A stretch of 64,000 bases of DNA from Planococcus donghaensis MPA1U2 (GTDB lineage: Bacteria; Bacillota; Bacilli; Bacillales_A; Planococcaceae), in assembly GCF_000189395.1 (NCBI RefSeq), contig NZ_AEPB01000038.1, positions 1-64,000 on the forward strand, read 5' to 3'. A model generated the notes under the pieces. It saw only the letters and a program-made list of their open reading frames with translations. It ran no database searches and was not told where the DNA came from. Below are positions 46,167-54,916 of this stretch, piece after piece. The translations under genes were made by a program, and so were the position numbers. Numbering within the stretch: the stretch's first letter is position 1; each line of letters begins with the position of its first letter.

Positions 46167-47378
46167 ATGGCGCGCTATAAATACGAAGGACGTGACCGCA
46201 TAAAAGTCAGATCTGGTGTTGTAGTTGCGAGCGGTCGCCGAGAAGCGGTTAGCAAGTTGCGCGATGAAGGAATAAGAGTAATAGACATTCGCGAAATGCC
46301 AGCATCTGCTTTGCAAAAAGACATATCAATTGGAAATCCTGTCAAACGAGACCAGTTTATTATGTTTTTACGCCAGTTTTCAACCTTGATGCGCGCTGGG
46401 GTTACGATTGTTGATTCTGTTCATATTTTATCGCAACAAGTAGAATCAAAACCTTTACAAAGAGCTTTAGCAGAAATTGCGGAAGAGTTGAGAAAAGGTA
46501 ATTCGTTATCTAATTCACTCGCAAAATACCCAAAAATTTTTGAACCACTAACTATAAATCTAGTTAAAGCAGGAGAGTTAGCAGGGAACATCGATGAATC
46601 ATTAGATAGTTTAGCCACACATTATGATAAGGCGTATCAAACGAGGCAAAAAGTTATTTCTGCAATGTCTTATCCTGTAGTCGTCGGTATTTTAGCTATC
46701 GGAGTGGTAATATTTCTATTGTCTTCTATTGTTCCGATGTTTGCTGATATGTTTTCAGGATTCGGTGGTGAGTTGCCGTTAATAACGCAGTTTGTTATGG
46801 GTGCTTCAGATTTTGTTCAAGGTTATTGGTATTTGCTTTTATTAGCAGGACTTACAATTGTAGCTGTTATTTGGCTAATGCGTAAAAATCCTAAAGGTAA
46901 TATGATACTGGATACTTTACTTATAAAGGCGCCAATATTCGGTAAAATTATGCAAAAATCAGCACTTGCTCGTTTAACAAGAACACTAAGTTCATTATTT
47001 TCTAGTTCAGTACCTATTTTGCAATGTTTAACGATGACTGAAAAAGTAGTCGATAATGCAGTTATGTCGAAGGTTATTCTGCAAGCTCGGGATTCTCTTG
47101 AAAGAGGGGGATCTCTGACAGAACCAATGCGAAAACATTGGGCTTTTCCGCCACTAATACCGCATATGATCTCTATAGGTGAACAAACGGGATCTTTAGA
47201 TCATATGTTAAGTAAAGTTGCTGAGTTTTATGAAAAAGAAGTGGAAGCTGAGACCGATCGGTTAAAAGCTCTAATTGAACCTTTAATGATTGTGTTTTTA
47301 GCTGCATTAGTAGGGACTATAGTACTTGCTATAATGGTTCCGATGTTTGAAATGTTCCAAAATGTAGATAAATTATAA
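46167..47378 (+). CDS. pilC: Type IV pilus inner-membrane platform protein PilC
   Basis: The 403-residue polytopic platform interacts with PilB, PilT and pilins. It has an N-terminal cytoplasmic GspF domain (RDQFIMFLRQFSTLMRAGVTIVDS), a membrane segment (about 170-195), and a second GspF domain with two further segments (about 218-245 and 372-398, ALIEPLMIVFLAALVGTIVLAIMVPMFEMFQ). GGGGTGG precedes the ATG. It follows pilT directly. Confidence 0.95.
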   Translation: MARYKYEGRDRIKVRSGVVVASGRREAVSKLRDEGIRVIDIREMPASALQKDISIGNPVKRDQFIMFLRQFSTLMRAGVTIVDSVHILSQQVESKPLQRALAEIAEELRKGNSLSNSLAKYPKIFEPLTINLVKAGELAGNIDESLDSLATHYDKAYQTRQKVISAMSYPVVVGILAIGVVIFLLSSIVPMFADMFSGFGGELPLITQFVMGASDFVQGYWYLLLLAGLTIVAVIWLMRKNPKGNMILDTLLIKAPIFGKIMQKSALARLTRTLSSLFSSSVPILQCLTMTEKVVDNAVMSKVILQARDSLERGGSLTEPMRKHWAFPPLIPHMISIGEQTGSLDHMLSKVAEFYEKEVEAETDRLKALIEPLMIVFLAALVGTIVLAIMVPMFEMFQNVDKL

Positions 47379-47429
47379 GATTAAAACAAAATTTTTATTA
47401 AAATATATTTTATATTTAAATAAAAACTA

Positions 47430-47457
47430 TTGCAAAAATTAGTACTATTGATATAAT
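47430..47457 (+). promoter_or_regulatory. Separate promoter of the major pilin gene
   Basis: TTGCAA (47430-47435) and TATAAT (47452-47457), 16-bp spacer, in the 130-bp gap between pilC and the pilin gene. Fits the need for high pilin expression. Confidence 0.65.
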
Positions 47458-47508
47458 TAACACATACTCTAAGTAGTATAAAAAAGTAAAATAATAGGGG
47501 GAAAGAAA

Positions 47509-47943
47509 ATGAAAAAATATTTGCAACAGAAATTAAATAACGAAAAAGGTATGACGTTAATCGAGCTTTTAGCAGTAATCGTTATTATTGCAATTATTGC
47601 AGCAATTGCTATTCCGGCAATAGGTAATATCATTGATAATAGCAGAAATGGTGCGGTAAGAGCAGATTTCCAACAAGCGATCGCTGCAGCGAGTTTGTAT
47701 AAAACTGAGACAGGTAGTCTGCCAGCAGGAACTGATAATGCAGATACTTTAAACTTAATTGGAGATTATCTTGATGATGCAGGCTCATTAACAGGAGTTG
47801 CATTTACTGAAACTAGTGGTTCTATTGAAGTAGCAGGGTCAGCGACGTCGAATGGCAAGACTTACACAATAGTTACACCTCTTACTAATTCGGGACTTGG
47901 ACAAATAGAGAACTCTAATTTCGAAGGTAGCGATATTAAATAG
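47509..47943 (+). CDS. pilA: Major type IV pilin
   Basis: The 144-residue prepilin has a 14-residue leader MKKYLQQKLNNEKG and mature start MTLIELLAVIVIIAIIAAIAIPAI with Glu5. The soluble domain is small, rich in Ala, Thr, Asn and Ser, and lacks cysteine. Strong site TAGGGGGAAAG and a dedicated promoter support high expression. Position between pilC and pilM and its simple C-terminal domain argue for the major subunit. It resembles ComGC-type and clostridial PilA pilins at the N-terminus only. Confidence 0.88.
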   Translation: MKKYLQQKLNNEKGMTLIELLAVIVIIAIIAAIAIPAIGNIIDNSRNGAVRADFQQAIAAASLYKTETGSLPAGTDNADTLNLIGDYLDDAGSLTGVAFTETSGSIEVAGSATSNGKTYTIVTPLTNSGLGQIENSNFEGSDIK

Positions 47944-47968
47944 TAAAACTAATTTAGGAGCTGAAAAC

Positions 47969-48907
47969 ATGGCCTTATCGTTTTTATCAAGAAAAGCACG
48001 CGTCGTCACCATTACAATAGAAGAAGACGCGATTCGTCATGTCGACTTGCAATCCTCTTGGCCACTTGAGCTAAACTGTGCGGAAGAATTACTTCTTCCC
48101 ACAGGTATTATTGAGGATGGCAAAATAGTCGACGCAGAAGCGCTGGCCTCGGTACTCGATAAGGCTGTCAATCAGTGGGGTCTCTCTAAGAAGTCAGTCC
48201 GCTTCCTCGCCCCTGACGAATTCGTTATTGTCCGCAAAGTACCATACCCCGAAAATGTGCAAGTCGATGAATTAAAAGGTCATTTCTTTATTGAAATTGG
48301 CTCGACTTTGTACTTACCATTTGAAGATCCTGTCTTTGATGTGGTGCCATACCATTTAGAAGACGATCAACCTGAAGCGATTATTATTGCCTCAAGAGAA
48401 TCTGTTGTCCAAGCTTATGAAGATGCGTTTGAAAAAGTGAAGTTAAAAGCAGTTGTGGCGGATATTACACCTCTGGCACTTTATCGTTTAACACATTTAC
48501 AACATAATTTTGAAGAAGAAGAGCACGTGATGTTAATTGATTTGCAATCGAAAAAAATGACGGTTTCGATTTTCCATGAACATTACCCAATGTTTATGCG
48601 TCCAATCGATATAGAAATTGAAGATCCATTTTTAGCAGATCGTACTGCAGTTATGGACTCAGTTGAAATCGAAGCTGAAAAACTAGCGAACTTTTATCGC
48701 TACAATATGAATGCAGGACAATTCGGTGTAACAAAAATAGTGTGTAATGGTGACTTTTATGACTGGCCAACATTCCAACAAAATCTTGAACGACGTTTTC
48801 AAATACCGGTGTTACCTGTTGTTATTGATGCGATTCCGTGTGGCCAAGAAAAAGACGTGCCTAGACGCTTTAACCGGGCTATCGGTCTCGCGCTGAAAGA
48901 GGTGTAA
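47969..48907 (+). CDS. pilM: Type IV pilus assembly protein PilM (actin-like)
   Basis: The 312-residue cytoplasmic actin-fold protein links the motor to PilN. Visible features are the IEEDAIRHVDLQ N-terminal region, VRFLAPDEFVIVRKVPYPENV, a phosphate-loop-like VMLIDLQSKKMTVSIFHE, and IGLALKEV at the end. TAGGAG precedes the start. It is followed 7 bp later by pilN, the conserved partner order. Confidence 0.85.
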   Translation: MALSFLSRKARVVTITIEEDAIRHVDLQSSWPLELNCAEELLLPTGIIEDGKIVDAEALASVLDKAVNQWGLSKKSVRFLAPDEFVIVRKVPYPENVQVDELKGHFFIEIGSTLYLPFEDPVFDVVPYHLEDDQPEAIIIASRESVVQAYEDAFEKVKLKAVVADITPLALYRLTHLQHNFEEEEHVMLIDLQSKKMTVSIFHEHYPMFMRPIDIEIEDPFLADRTAVMDSVEIEAEKLANFYRYNMNAGQFGVTKIVCNGDFYDWPTFQQNLERRFQIPVLPVVIDAIPCGQEKDVPRRFNRAIGLALKEV

Positions 48908-48913
48908 AATATT

Positions 48914-49651
48914 ATGTTGGTAGATATTAACTTATTGCCGCAAAAAGAACGGGACCGTCCCGCTTTTCTTATTGCGGCGATTGCGATTTTATTGTTAGCT
49001 GTAATCGTATGGGCAGTGTTTGCCCTAGTAGCTAACGCCAATGAAAATGAACAACAGCTGTTAGCCGCACAAAGTTTGCAAGTCACCTCGGAACAAGAAG
49101 CCATCCGAGCTAAATTGGAAGCCGCTCAAGGAATGAACGAAGAACAGCAATTAAAAGTGACAGTTGACTGGGCGGAAAGCTATCAATTTGATACGGTTCC
49201 TCTTTTAGAAGAACTGGTATCTATTTTGCCAGCACGTGGATTTTTTGAAAGCTTTTCATACACAGGCTTAGATCAAGCAACTTTATCTGTTCAATTCGAT
49301 ACGACTAGACAAGCTGCTTATTACTTAGCACAGCTAAAAGCTTCAGAACTTATTAAGTCAGTCACATTAGACGGTGTGGCTCAAAAAGAACTTAACGCTG
49401 AAGAGAGCGGAGAAGTTATAGACGAAGTTGAAGAAAAACTACCACGATACATAGCAACATATACGATTCTTTTTGATGACCAACGTCTTCCAACAGACGA
49501 TACAGCAGTTCCAGTCGACGGCGAAGCAGCAACTGAAACTCCGGTTGAAGAGGTTGTACCGGCTGAAGAAGTTGAAGTGAACGTAGATGTTACGACCGAA
49601 ACCGAATCACCAGAAACCGCTCCAGTAGAAACAGGAGGGGATGAACAGTGA
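48914..49651 (+). CDS. pilN: Type IV pilus assembly protein PilN
   Basis: The 245-residue membrane protein starts with the diagnostic INLLPQKERDR cytoplasmic motif (about 5-15) that binds PilM, followed by one membrane segment (about 18-40). A coiled segment and an extracytoplasmic ferredoxin-like domain come next. The C-terminal 45 residues are a highly acidic low-complexity tail (VEEVVPAEEVEVNVDVTTETE). It overlaps pilO by 4 bp. Confidence 0.85.
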   Translation: MLVDINLLPQKERDRPAFLIAAIAILLLAVIVWAVFALVANANENEQQLLAAQSLQVTSEQEAIRAKLEAAQGMNEEQQLKVTVDWAESYQFDTVPLLEELVSILPARGFFESFSYTGLDQATLSVQFDTTRQAAYYLAQLKASELIKSVTLDGVAQKELNAEESGEVIDEVEEKLPRYIATYTILFDDQRLPTDDTAVPVDGEAATETPVEEVVPAEEVEVNVDVTTETESPETAPVETGGDEQ

Positions 49652-50409
49652 GTAACTACTCAAAAAGCCAAAAAGAAAAAGGCCTAATCATTTTAACGAG
49701 TATTTTCTTAATCGCTTTATCAGCATATTCATATTTTATGGTTTATGTTCCAGCGAAAGAAGCGAGAATTCAAGCTGAACAAACCTTAAGTTCTGAACGA
49801 GACGTATTGATCGCATTGCAAACACAATTTAAAGAACTGCCGGAAACTGAAAAAGTAAATCCGCGCGAATTGCAGCGGAAAGTTTCAGTTGAAGCGTTAA
49901 CGGAGTTAATCGTTTTGCAAATTGAACAAGCTGAATTGATGTCAGGTACGCTTGTTGACAACATTGGCATCACAGAAGGTCTTGTTGAATTACCTGTTCC
50001 TGTCGAAGGTCTTGAAAATCTTCAAGAAGTGCTAACGACAGTTACGGTAAAAGCAGATGATTACCGTGAGATTACAACTTTCATTGAAAAAGTGGAAGCG
50101 ATGGAACGCATCATGATTGTCGAAGCCATCAACTTCAGTTCGGGAGAAGAAATCACGAAAGCTGAACAAGTGAACGAGAATGATGAAATCGATGTCACGT
50201 TAACTTTTTCCGCATATTTCAGACCTGATCTGATTGCTTTAGCTGATACGTTACCAAAAGTGGATACACCAACTCCTGCAGGCAAAAAGAATCCGATGCC
50301 AGACTATAATGGGGTAGATTTAGCGGATGAAGAAGCTCAAGCTGCTACTGGTGTTGAAGTAAATGTAGACGTAGATGTTGAAGAAAGCGCATCAGCTTCA
50401 AACGAGTAA
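49648..50409 (+). CDS. pilO: Type IV pilus assembly protein PilO
   Basis: The 253-residue bitopic protein has one membrane segment (about 13-32), a coiled coil, and a periplasm-type domain matching PilO in layout. The acidic tail (VEVNVDVDVEESASASNE) echoes that of PilN, an unusual shared feature. It starts at GTG 49648 after AGGAGGGG, overlapping the pilN stop. Assignment rests on position, size and topology more than on motifs. Confidence 0.8.
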   Translation: MSNYSKSQKEKGLIILTSIFLIALSAYSYFMVYVPAKEARIQAEQTLSSERDVLIALQTQFKELPETEKVNPRELQRKVSVEALTELIVLQIEQAELMSGTLVDNIGITEGLVELPVPVEGLENLQEVLTTVTVKADDYREITTFIEKVEAMERIMIVEAINFSSGEEITKAEQVNENDEIDVTLTFSAYFRPDLIALADTLPKVDTPTPAGKKNPMPDYNGVDLADEEAQAATGVEVNVDVDVEESASASNE

Positions 50410-50410
50410 G

Positions 50411-50445
50411 AAAAAAAGAGAAATCATTGCGATTTCTCTTTTTTT
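50411..50445 (+). terminator. Terminator of the pilus assembly operon
   Basis: AAAAAAAGAGAAATC and GATTTCTCTTTTTTT form a perfect stem around ATTGC. A-run and T-run on both sides allow bidirectional action. Confidence 0.92.
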
Positions 50446-50506
50446 GATAGAATAGAGTTTATACTTAAACGATTTTAACTATTAAACTAAAGCAAAGAGG
50501 GTTTCT

Positions 50507-51262
50507 ATGGTATTAACTTATTCTGTTTTTATTGGTGTATTTGGACTTGTTTTCGGATCATTCTTTAATGTAGTTGGCTTGCGTGTACCGAAAAAAGAGT
50601 CGATTGCATATCCACCTTCCCATTGTACAAATTGCGATCGCCGTTTAACTGCGTTGGATTTGGTGCCGGTATTTTCTTATCTATTTTTAAAGGGGAAATG
50701 TCGAACATGTAGCTCGAGCATTCATTGGGTTTATCCTTTAATGGAAGCCATCACCAGTATTTTATTTGTTGCATCGTATTTAGTGTTTGGGTTTACACCA
50801 GAGTTGATCGTAGCGATTTTGTTTGTGTCATTACTAGTCATTATCACGGTATCTGATATTGCGTACATGCTTATTCCTGATAAAGTGTTATTGCCGTTTG
50901 CGGTTGTGCTAATCGGCTTGCGTTTTGTGATTCCGCTAGATCCATGGTGGAATAGTTTGCTTGGTGCGGCCGTCGGGTTTTCGTTGCTATTTTTAATCGC
51001 TATTGTTTCTAAAGGTGGTATGGGTGGTGGCGACATCAAGTTATTTTTTGTGATTGGGCTAGTGCTTGGTTTAGGTGGAACGTTAATGACCTTATTTTTC
51101 GCGTCGTTTATTGGTGCGGTCGTAGGTATTATTCAATTACGGATCACGAAGAAAGGGCGGAAATCCCCGATTCCATTTGGTCCGTCTATTGCAGCCGCAG
51201 CGATTATTGTGTATTTCTGGGGCGAAGGAATTCTCACATGGTATATGAATTTTCTAGGATGA
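50507..51262 (+). CDS. pilD: Prepilin peptidase / N-methyltransferase
   Basis: The 251-residue membrane aspartyl protease cleaves prepilin leaders and methylates the new N-terminus. The N-terminal zinc site is CTNC (40-43) and CRTC (65-68). The catalytic aspartates are Asp117 in SDIAYMLIPD and Asp176 in the GMGGGDIKLF motif. Six or seven membrane segments. The position before maf-radC is that of comC in B. subtilis, so it may serve both this pilus and competence pseudopili. AAAGAGGG precedes the ATG. Confidence 0.93.
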   Translation: MVLTYSVFIGVFGLVFGSFFNVVGLRVPKKESIAYPPSHCTNCDRRLTALDLVPVFSYLFLKGKCRTCSSSIHWVYPLMEAITSILFVASYLVFGFTPELIVAILFVSLLVIITVSDIAYMLIPDKVLLPFAVVLIGLRFVIPLDPWWNSLLGAAVGFSLLFLIAIVSKGGMGGGDIKLFFVIGLVLGLGGTLMTLFFASFIGAVVGIIQLRITKKGRKSPIPFGPSIAAAAIIVYFWGEGILTWYMNFLG

Positions 51263-51284
51263 AGCTGAGGCTTCATCTTTTTTT
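51258..51284 (+). terminator. Terminator of pilD
   Basis: GATGAAGC/GCTTCATC around TGAG, followed by eight Ts; the pilD stop codon lies in the left arm. Confidence 0.92.
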
Positions 51285-51300
51285 TGTTGTATATCCGTAT

Positions 51301-51379
51301 TGGCGCTTAGGGCATAGCTCTCGCCAAGAGCCAGGAAGAGCATCTGTCTCTTTGCTTCGCTTAGCCCATGGACGCGCCA
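51301..51379 (-). repeat. Hairpin-forming interspersed repeat, copy D
   Basis: Bounded by TGGCGC and GCGCCA. Internal blocks GGGCATAGCTCTCGCCAAGAGCCAGGA and TTTGCTTCGCTTAGCCCATGGACGCG align with copies A-C. It follows directly on the pilD terminator. The rest of the 51263-51600 gap shows only the maf promoter. Confidence 0.72.
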
Positions 51380-51545
51380 CTACTATATTAAGGTTTGGTA
51401 TATGTCTTACGATATTAATATTGCCCAATGCAGGTTTTAATTAAATTAGAATTATCAATACCTATACAAAGCGCTTTAAGACTTATAGCATCACCAAATC
51501 TCATTTTTCAACAAGCCTATCAAAGCAAAACTCATTTTTCATCAT

Positions 51546-51575
51546 TTGTTTTCGAGTTTACGGAAATGGTATGAT
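51546..51575 (+). promoter_or_regulatory. Possible promoter of maf-radC
   Basis: TTGTTT (51546-51551) and TATGAT (51570-51575), 18-bp spacer, 25 bp before the maf start. Confidence 0.5.
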
Positions 51576-51600
51576 TCTTGAAAAAAGGAGAGATTCTCTT

Positions 51601-52209
51601 ATGAAATTTAAATCTAATTTCCCGATCATACTCGCTTCCCAATCACCACGCCGCCAGGAATTGCTTGATATGCTTGGAGTTGACTTTACTATTAGCCCAA
51701 GCACGAAAGATGAACCGGATCCACAGCAATTTCAAACAGCGCTCGGCTATGTGTTAGCTTGTGCTGCACAAAAAGCACAAGAAGTGGCAGCTGACAATAG
51801 AGATAGCGTCGTTATTGGTTCAGATACAATAGTTGTATTAGATGAAGAGATTTTATTAAAGCCGAAAAATAAAGAACAAGCTAAAAGCTATTTGCAAAAA
51901 CTATCAGGTCAAACGCATCACGTTATTACTGCGGTAACGGTTGTTCAAGGCGATAGCGAGTTGTCATTCCATGAAACGGTGCAAGTCACGTTTTTTGAAT
52001 TGCCGGAAGCCTGGATTGATGCCTATATCAATACAGAAGATCCATATGACAAAGCGGGTGCTTATGGCATTCAAACAGTATCTGGCTTGTTTGTTAAAGA
52101 CATTAACGGTGATTACAACGCAGTTGTTGGTTTACCGGTTGCGGCTTTAACACAAAAACTAAGCGCTGCAGGGTTTATTTCCTTAGAAGGGAGCGGTGTT
52201 CGATGCTAA
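51601..52209 (+). CDS. maf: Maf-family nucleotide pyrophosphatase
   Basis: The 202-residue house-cleaning pyrophosphatase acts on modified or canonical dTTP/UTP-type nucleotides, and the family is linked to septum formation in B. subtilis. Motifs: ILASQSPRRQELLDMLG (about 10-26), VIGSDTIVVLD, KPKNKEQAKSYLQKLSGQTHHVITAV, and DPYDKAGAYGIQTVSG. ATG 51601 is chosen because AAAGGAGAG is properly spaced. It overlaps radC by 7 bp. Confidence 0.92.
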   Translation: MKFKSNFPIILASQSPRRQELLDMLGVDFTISPSTKDEPDPQQFQTALGYVLACAAQKAQEVAADNRDSVVIGSDTIVVLDEEILLKPKNKEQAKSYLQKLSGQTHHVITAVTVVQGDSELSFHETVQVTFFELPEAWIDAYINTEDPYDKAGAYGIQTVSGLFVKDINGDYNAVVGLPVAALTQKLSAAGFISLEGSGVRC

Positions 52210-52895
52210 ACGAAACGCCGTTGATGATTCGTGATGTGCACATTACAGACCGGCCCCGTGAACGGTTAATAAACCAAGGGGCGTCAGCGTTATCCAATCA
52301 AGAGTTGATCGCCATTTTACTGCGCACAGGCAGTCGACAAGAGTCTGTGCTCCATTTAGCAAATCGCGTGCTCACTCATTTTGAACACATACAAGAATTA
52401 AAAAACGCTACGATCGAAGAGATGGTGGCGATCAATGGCATCGGCCAAGCAAAAGCGGTGCAACTGCTTGCAGCGGTCGAGCTCGGACGACGCTTGTCTT
52501 CGAAACAAACTGACACAAAATTTACCATTCGCTCACCCAAAGACGCCGCTTCTTATTTAATGGCGGATATGACCTCACTCAAGCAAGAACATTTTGTTGT
52601 TTTGTTCCTCAATATTAAAAATCAAGTGATGCACCGACAAACTATATTTGTTGGCAGCTTGAATGCCTCTATTGTTCATCCTCGAGAAATTTTCCGTGAA
52701 GCGGTTCGTCGTTCGACAGCATCAATTGTTTGTGCGCATAATCATCCGTCTGGTAACCCTGCACCTTCTCCAGAAGATATTGAAGTCACTAAACGACTAG
52801 TTGAAGCGGGCAGTATCATTGGAATCGAACTGCTTGATCACGTTATAATTGGTGACCACCAATTCATTTCGTTGAAAGAAAAGGGGTTCATGTAG
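52203..52895 (+). CDS. radC: RadC-family JAB/MPN domain protein
   Basis: A 230-residue protein with an N-terminal helix-hairpin-helix (ATIEEMVAINGIGQAKAVQLLAA about 61-83) and a C-terminal JAMM metalloprotease-like domain with the zinc motif HNHPSGNPAPSPEDIEVT. Function remains debated despite the historic DNA-repair name. It is coupled to maf by overlap, as in B. subtilis (ysxA-radC-mreB). Confidence 0.92.
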   Translation: MLNETPLMIRDVHITDRPRERLINQGASALSNQELIAILLRTGSRQESVLHLANRVLTHFEHIQELKNATIEEMVAINGIGQAKAVQLLAAVELGRRLSSKQTDTKFTIRSPKDAASYLMADMTSLKQEHFVVLFLNIKNQVMHRQTIFVGSLNASIVHPREIFREAVRRSTASIVCAHNHPSGNPAPSPEDIEVTKRLVEAGSIIGIELLDHVIIGDHQFISLKEKGFM

Positions 52896-52989
52896 CACTG
52901 TTTATTTTTTTTCTTTTCGTCTATAATGATTGGTATTGTGTCCTCGCAAATGTGGAGGTGCAGCTGTTTAAAAGAAGGGACGAAAAACT

Positions 52990-54018
52990 TTGTTTGGATT
53001 TGGTTCGAAAGATGTTGGAATAGACTTAGGCACGGCAAATACATTGGTGTATATTAAAGGCAAGGGAATTGTTCTTCGTGAACCTTCTGTTGTTATTAAA
53101 AATAAAACGACTGGCGAAATTGTAGCCGTCGGTAGTAAAGCTAAAAACATGATGGGACGTACAGCCAGTTCTATTGAAGCAGTCCGTCCAATGCGTGACG
53201 GCGTAATTGCCGATTACGATACGACTTTAACGATGATCAAGTATAATCTAACTGAAGCGTTTCGAGAAATCGGTAGTAAATGGAAAACGGGGACGGTCAT
53301 GATTTGTGTGCCTTTTGGCATTACGTCCGTCGAACAGCGTGCGGTTTTAAATGCGGCTCGTTCCGCTGGAGCTCGTGAAGCTTACACGATTGAAGAGCCT
53401 TTTGCAGCAGCGATTGGAGCAAATTTGCCCGTATGGGAACCTGTTGGCAGTATGGTCGTCGATATTGGGGGCGGAACGACAGAAGTCGCCGTTATTTCAC
53501 TAGGCGGAATTGTTTCAAGTGAATCGATTCGTGTTGCTGGTGATGCATTGGATACAGAAATTATCCAGTATATCCGCAAAGCCTACAAAGTGTTAATCGG
53601 TGAAAGAACAGCAGAAGCTCTTAAAATCGGCATTGGTTCGGCGGCTATTATGGAAGCTTCTGAAAAAGATGTATCCATGGAAATTCGTGGGCGCGATTTA
53701 GTAACAGGTTTTCCAAAGACGCTGCAAATTACGGCTGGTGAAATCGCTGAGGCATTGAGCGAACCCGTAGCGGATATGTTAGCTGGGATTAAGGCAGCTC
53801 TTGAGAAAACACCGCCCGAACTAAGTGCAGATATTATCGAAAACGGCATGGTGTTGACCGGTGGAGGAGCGTTACTTAAAAATCTCGATCGTTTAATATC
53901 AAGAGAAACTTCAATGCCAGTATCTATCGCTGAAAATCCATTAGACTGTGTGGCTCTTGGCACAGGAAAGGCGCTTGAGAATAGGGACAAATTCCGACGC
54001 CAGTTATCAATTAAATAA
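52990..54018 (+). CDS. mreB: Rod-shape determining actin homologue MreB
   Basis: The 342-residue bacterial actin organises lateral wall synthesis. It contains [27 protein letters not shown] (about 9-35), the phosphate-2 motif [18 protein letters not shown], and the adenosine motif [14 protein letters not shown]. The start is TTG 52990 after AAGAAGGGA, giving the canonical [14 protein letters not shown]; no nearer ATG exists. A TATAAT at 52922 with a poor -35 may be its promoter. Confidence 0.95.
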   Translation: MFGFGSKDVGIDLGTANTLVYIKGKGIVLREPSVVIKNKTTGEIVAVGSKAKNMMGRTASSIEAVRPMRDGVIADYDTTLTMIKYNLTEAFREIGSKWKTGTVMICVPFGITSVEQRAVLNAARSAGAREAYTIEEPFAAAIGANLPVWEPVGSMVVDIGGGTTEVAVISLGGIVSSESIRVAGDALDTEIIQYIRKAYKVLIGERTAEALKIGIGSAAIMEASEKDVSMEIRGRDLVTGFPKTLQITAGEIAEALSEPVADMLAGIKAALEKTPPELSADIIENGMVLTGGGALLKNLDRLISRETSMPVSIAENPLDCVALGTGKALENRDKFRRQLSIK

Positions 54019-54031
54019 GGAGGATGGCGAT

Positions 54032-54916
54032 ATGCCACAACTTTTAACAAACAAGCGGCTTATTTTGCTGCTGTTGGGTGTCATCCTGCTCGTTGCACTA
54101 ATTTCTTTTTCGCTCCGTGATCGCGACAATGTGTCGCTTCCGGAACAAATCATAAAAGATGCTGTTGGGGCCGGGCAGTCGGTATTTTCACGACCTGCTC
54201 ATTTTGTTACTGGAATTTTTGATAATGTCGATTCGTTACTAAACACATTTGAAGAAAACCAGCATCTGAAAACGCGCTTAGAAGAATTTGCGGGTGTGCA
54301 GGCTGAAGTAAAGGACTTGCGTTCTGAAAATGAAGAACTGAAAAAAATTGTTGGAAAAGAAGAAGATTTACGAGACTTTAACCCGATACAAGCAACTGTT
54401 ATTGCACGGAACCCCGATCAATGGGAAGAAAAATTGATTTTGAACCGTGGAGCAAATCAAGGCGTAAAACCCAATATGGCGGTTATGACAGCAAGTGGAT
54501 TAATTGGCAAAGTGACGTTAACCACACCGACTACTTCAACAGTTGAATTGATTTCAACGCTTAACCCGAACTACCGCGTTTCAGCGATGGTCGTTGGTGG
54601 AGAGAAAGATGTTTATGGACTGATTGAAGGGTACGATGCAGAGCGTCACGAATTATTATTAAAGCGCATTGATGCAAATATTGAATTGAAAAAAGGCGAT
54701 CAAGTAATATCAAGTGGACTTGGCGGGATTTTTCCAAAAGGTGTTTTAATTGGAACGATTACGGAAGTGACAATTGATGAGTTTGGTTTAACAAAGCTTG
54801 CTTACGTAAAACCAGCAGCGGACTTTTCGCTGTTAAACCACGTTATTATCGCAGACCGATTGATGCCGGAAGTGGACGGTGAAGACAATGGCGTGACAGG
54901 AGACGATGAATCATGA
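54032..54916 (+). CDS. mreC: Rod-shape determining protein MreC
   Basis: The 294-residue bitopic protein scaffolds the elongation complex. It has an N-terminal membrane segment (about 9-27), a coiled coil (ENQHLKTRLEEFAGVQAEVKDLRSENEELKKIV), and two beta domains with LILNRGANQGVKPNMAVMTASGLIGKV and GLGGIFPKGVLIGTITEV. ATG 54032 is chosen for the AAGGAGG site; the longer frame runs back into mreB. Confidence 0.93.
   Translation: MPQLLTNKRLILLLLGVILLVALISFSLRDRDNVSLPEQIIKDAVGAGQSVFSRPAHFVTGIFDNVDSLLNTFEENQHLKTRLEEFAGVQAEVKDLRSENEELKKIVGKEEDLRDFNPIQATVIARNPDQWEEKLILNRGANQGVKPNMAVMTASGLIGKVTLTTPTTSTVELISTLNPNYRVSAMVVGGEKDVYGLIEGYDAERHELLLKRIDANIELKKGDQVISSGLGGIFPKGVLIGTITEVTIDEFGLTKLAYVKPAADFSLLNHVIIADRLMPEVDGEDNGVTGDDES

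Noticed and set aside
51475-51488. cre-like sequence before maf
   Set aside because: AAGCGCTTT is symmetrical, but the flanking TG and CA positions of the consensus are not met.
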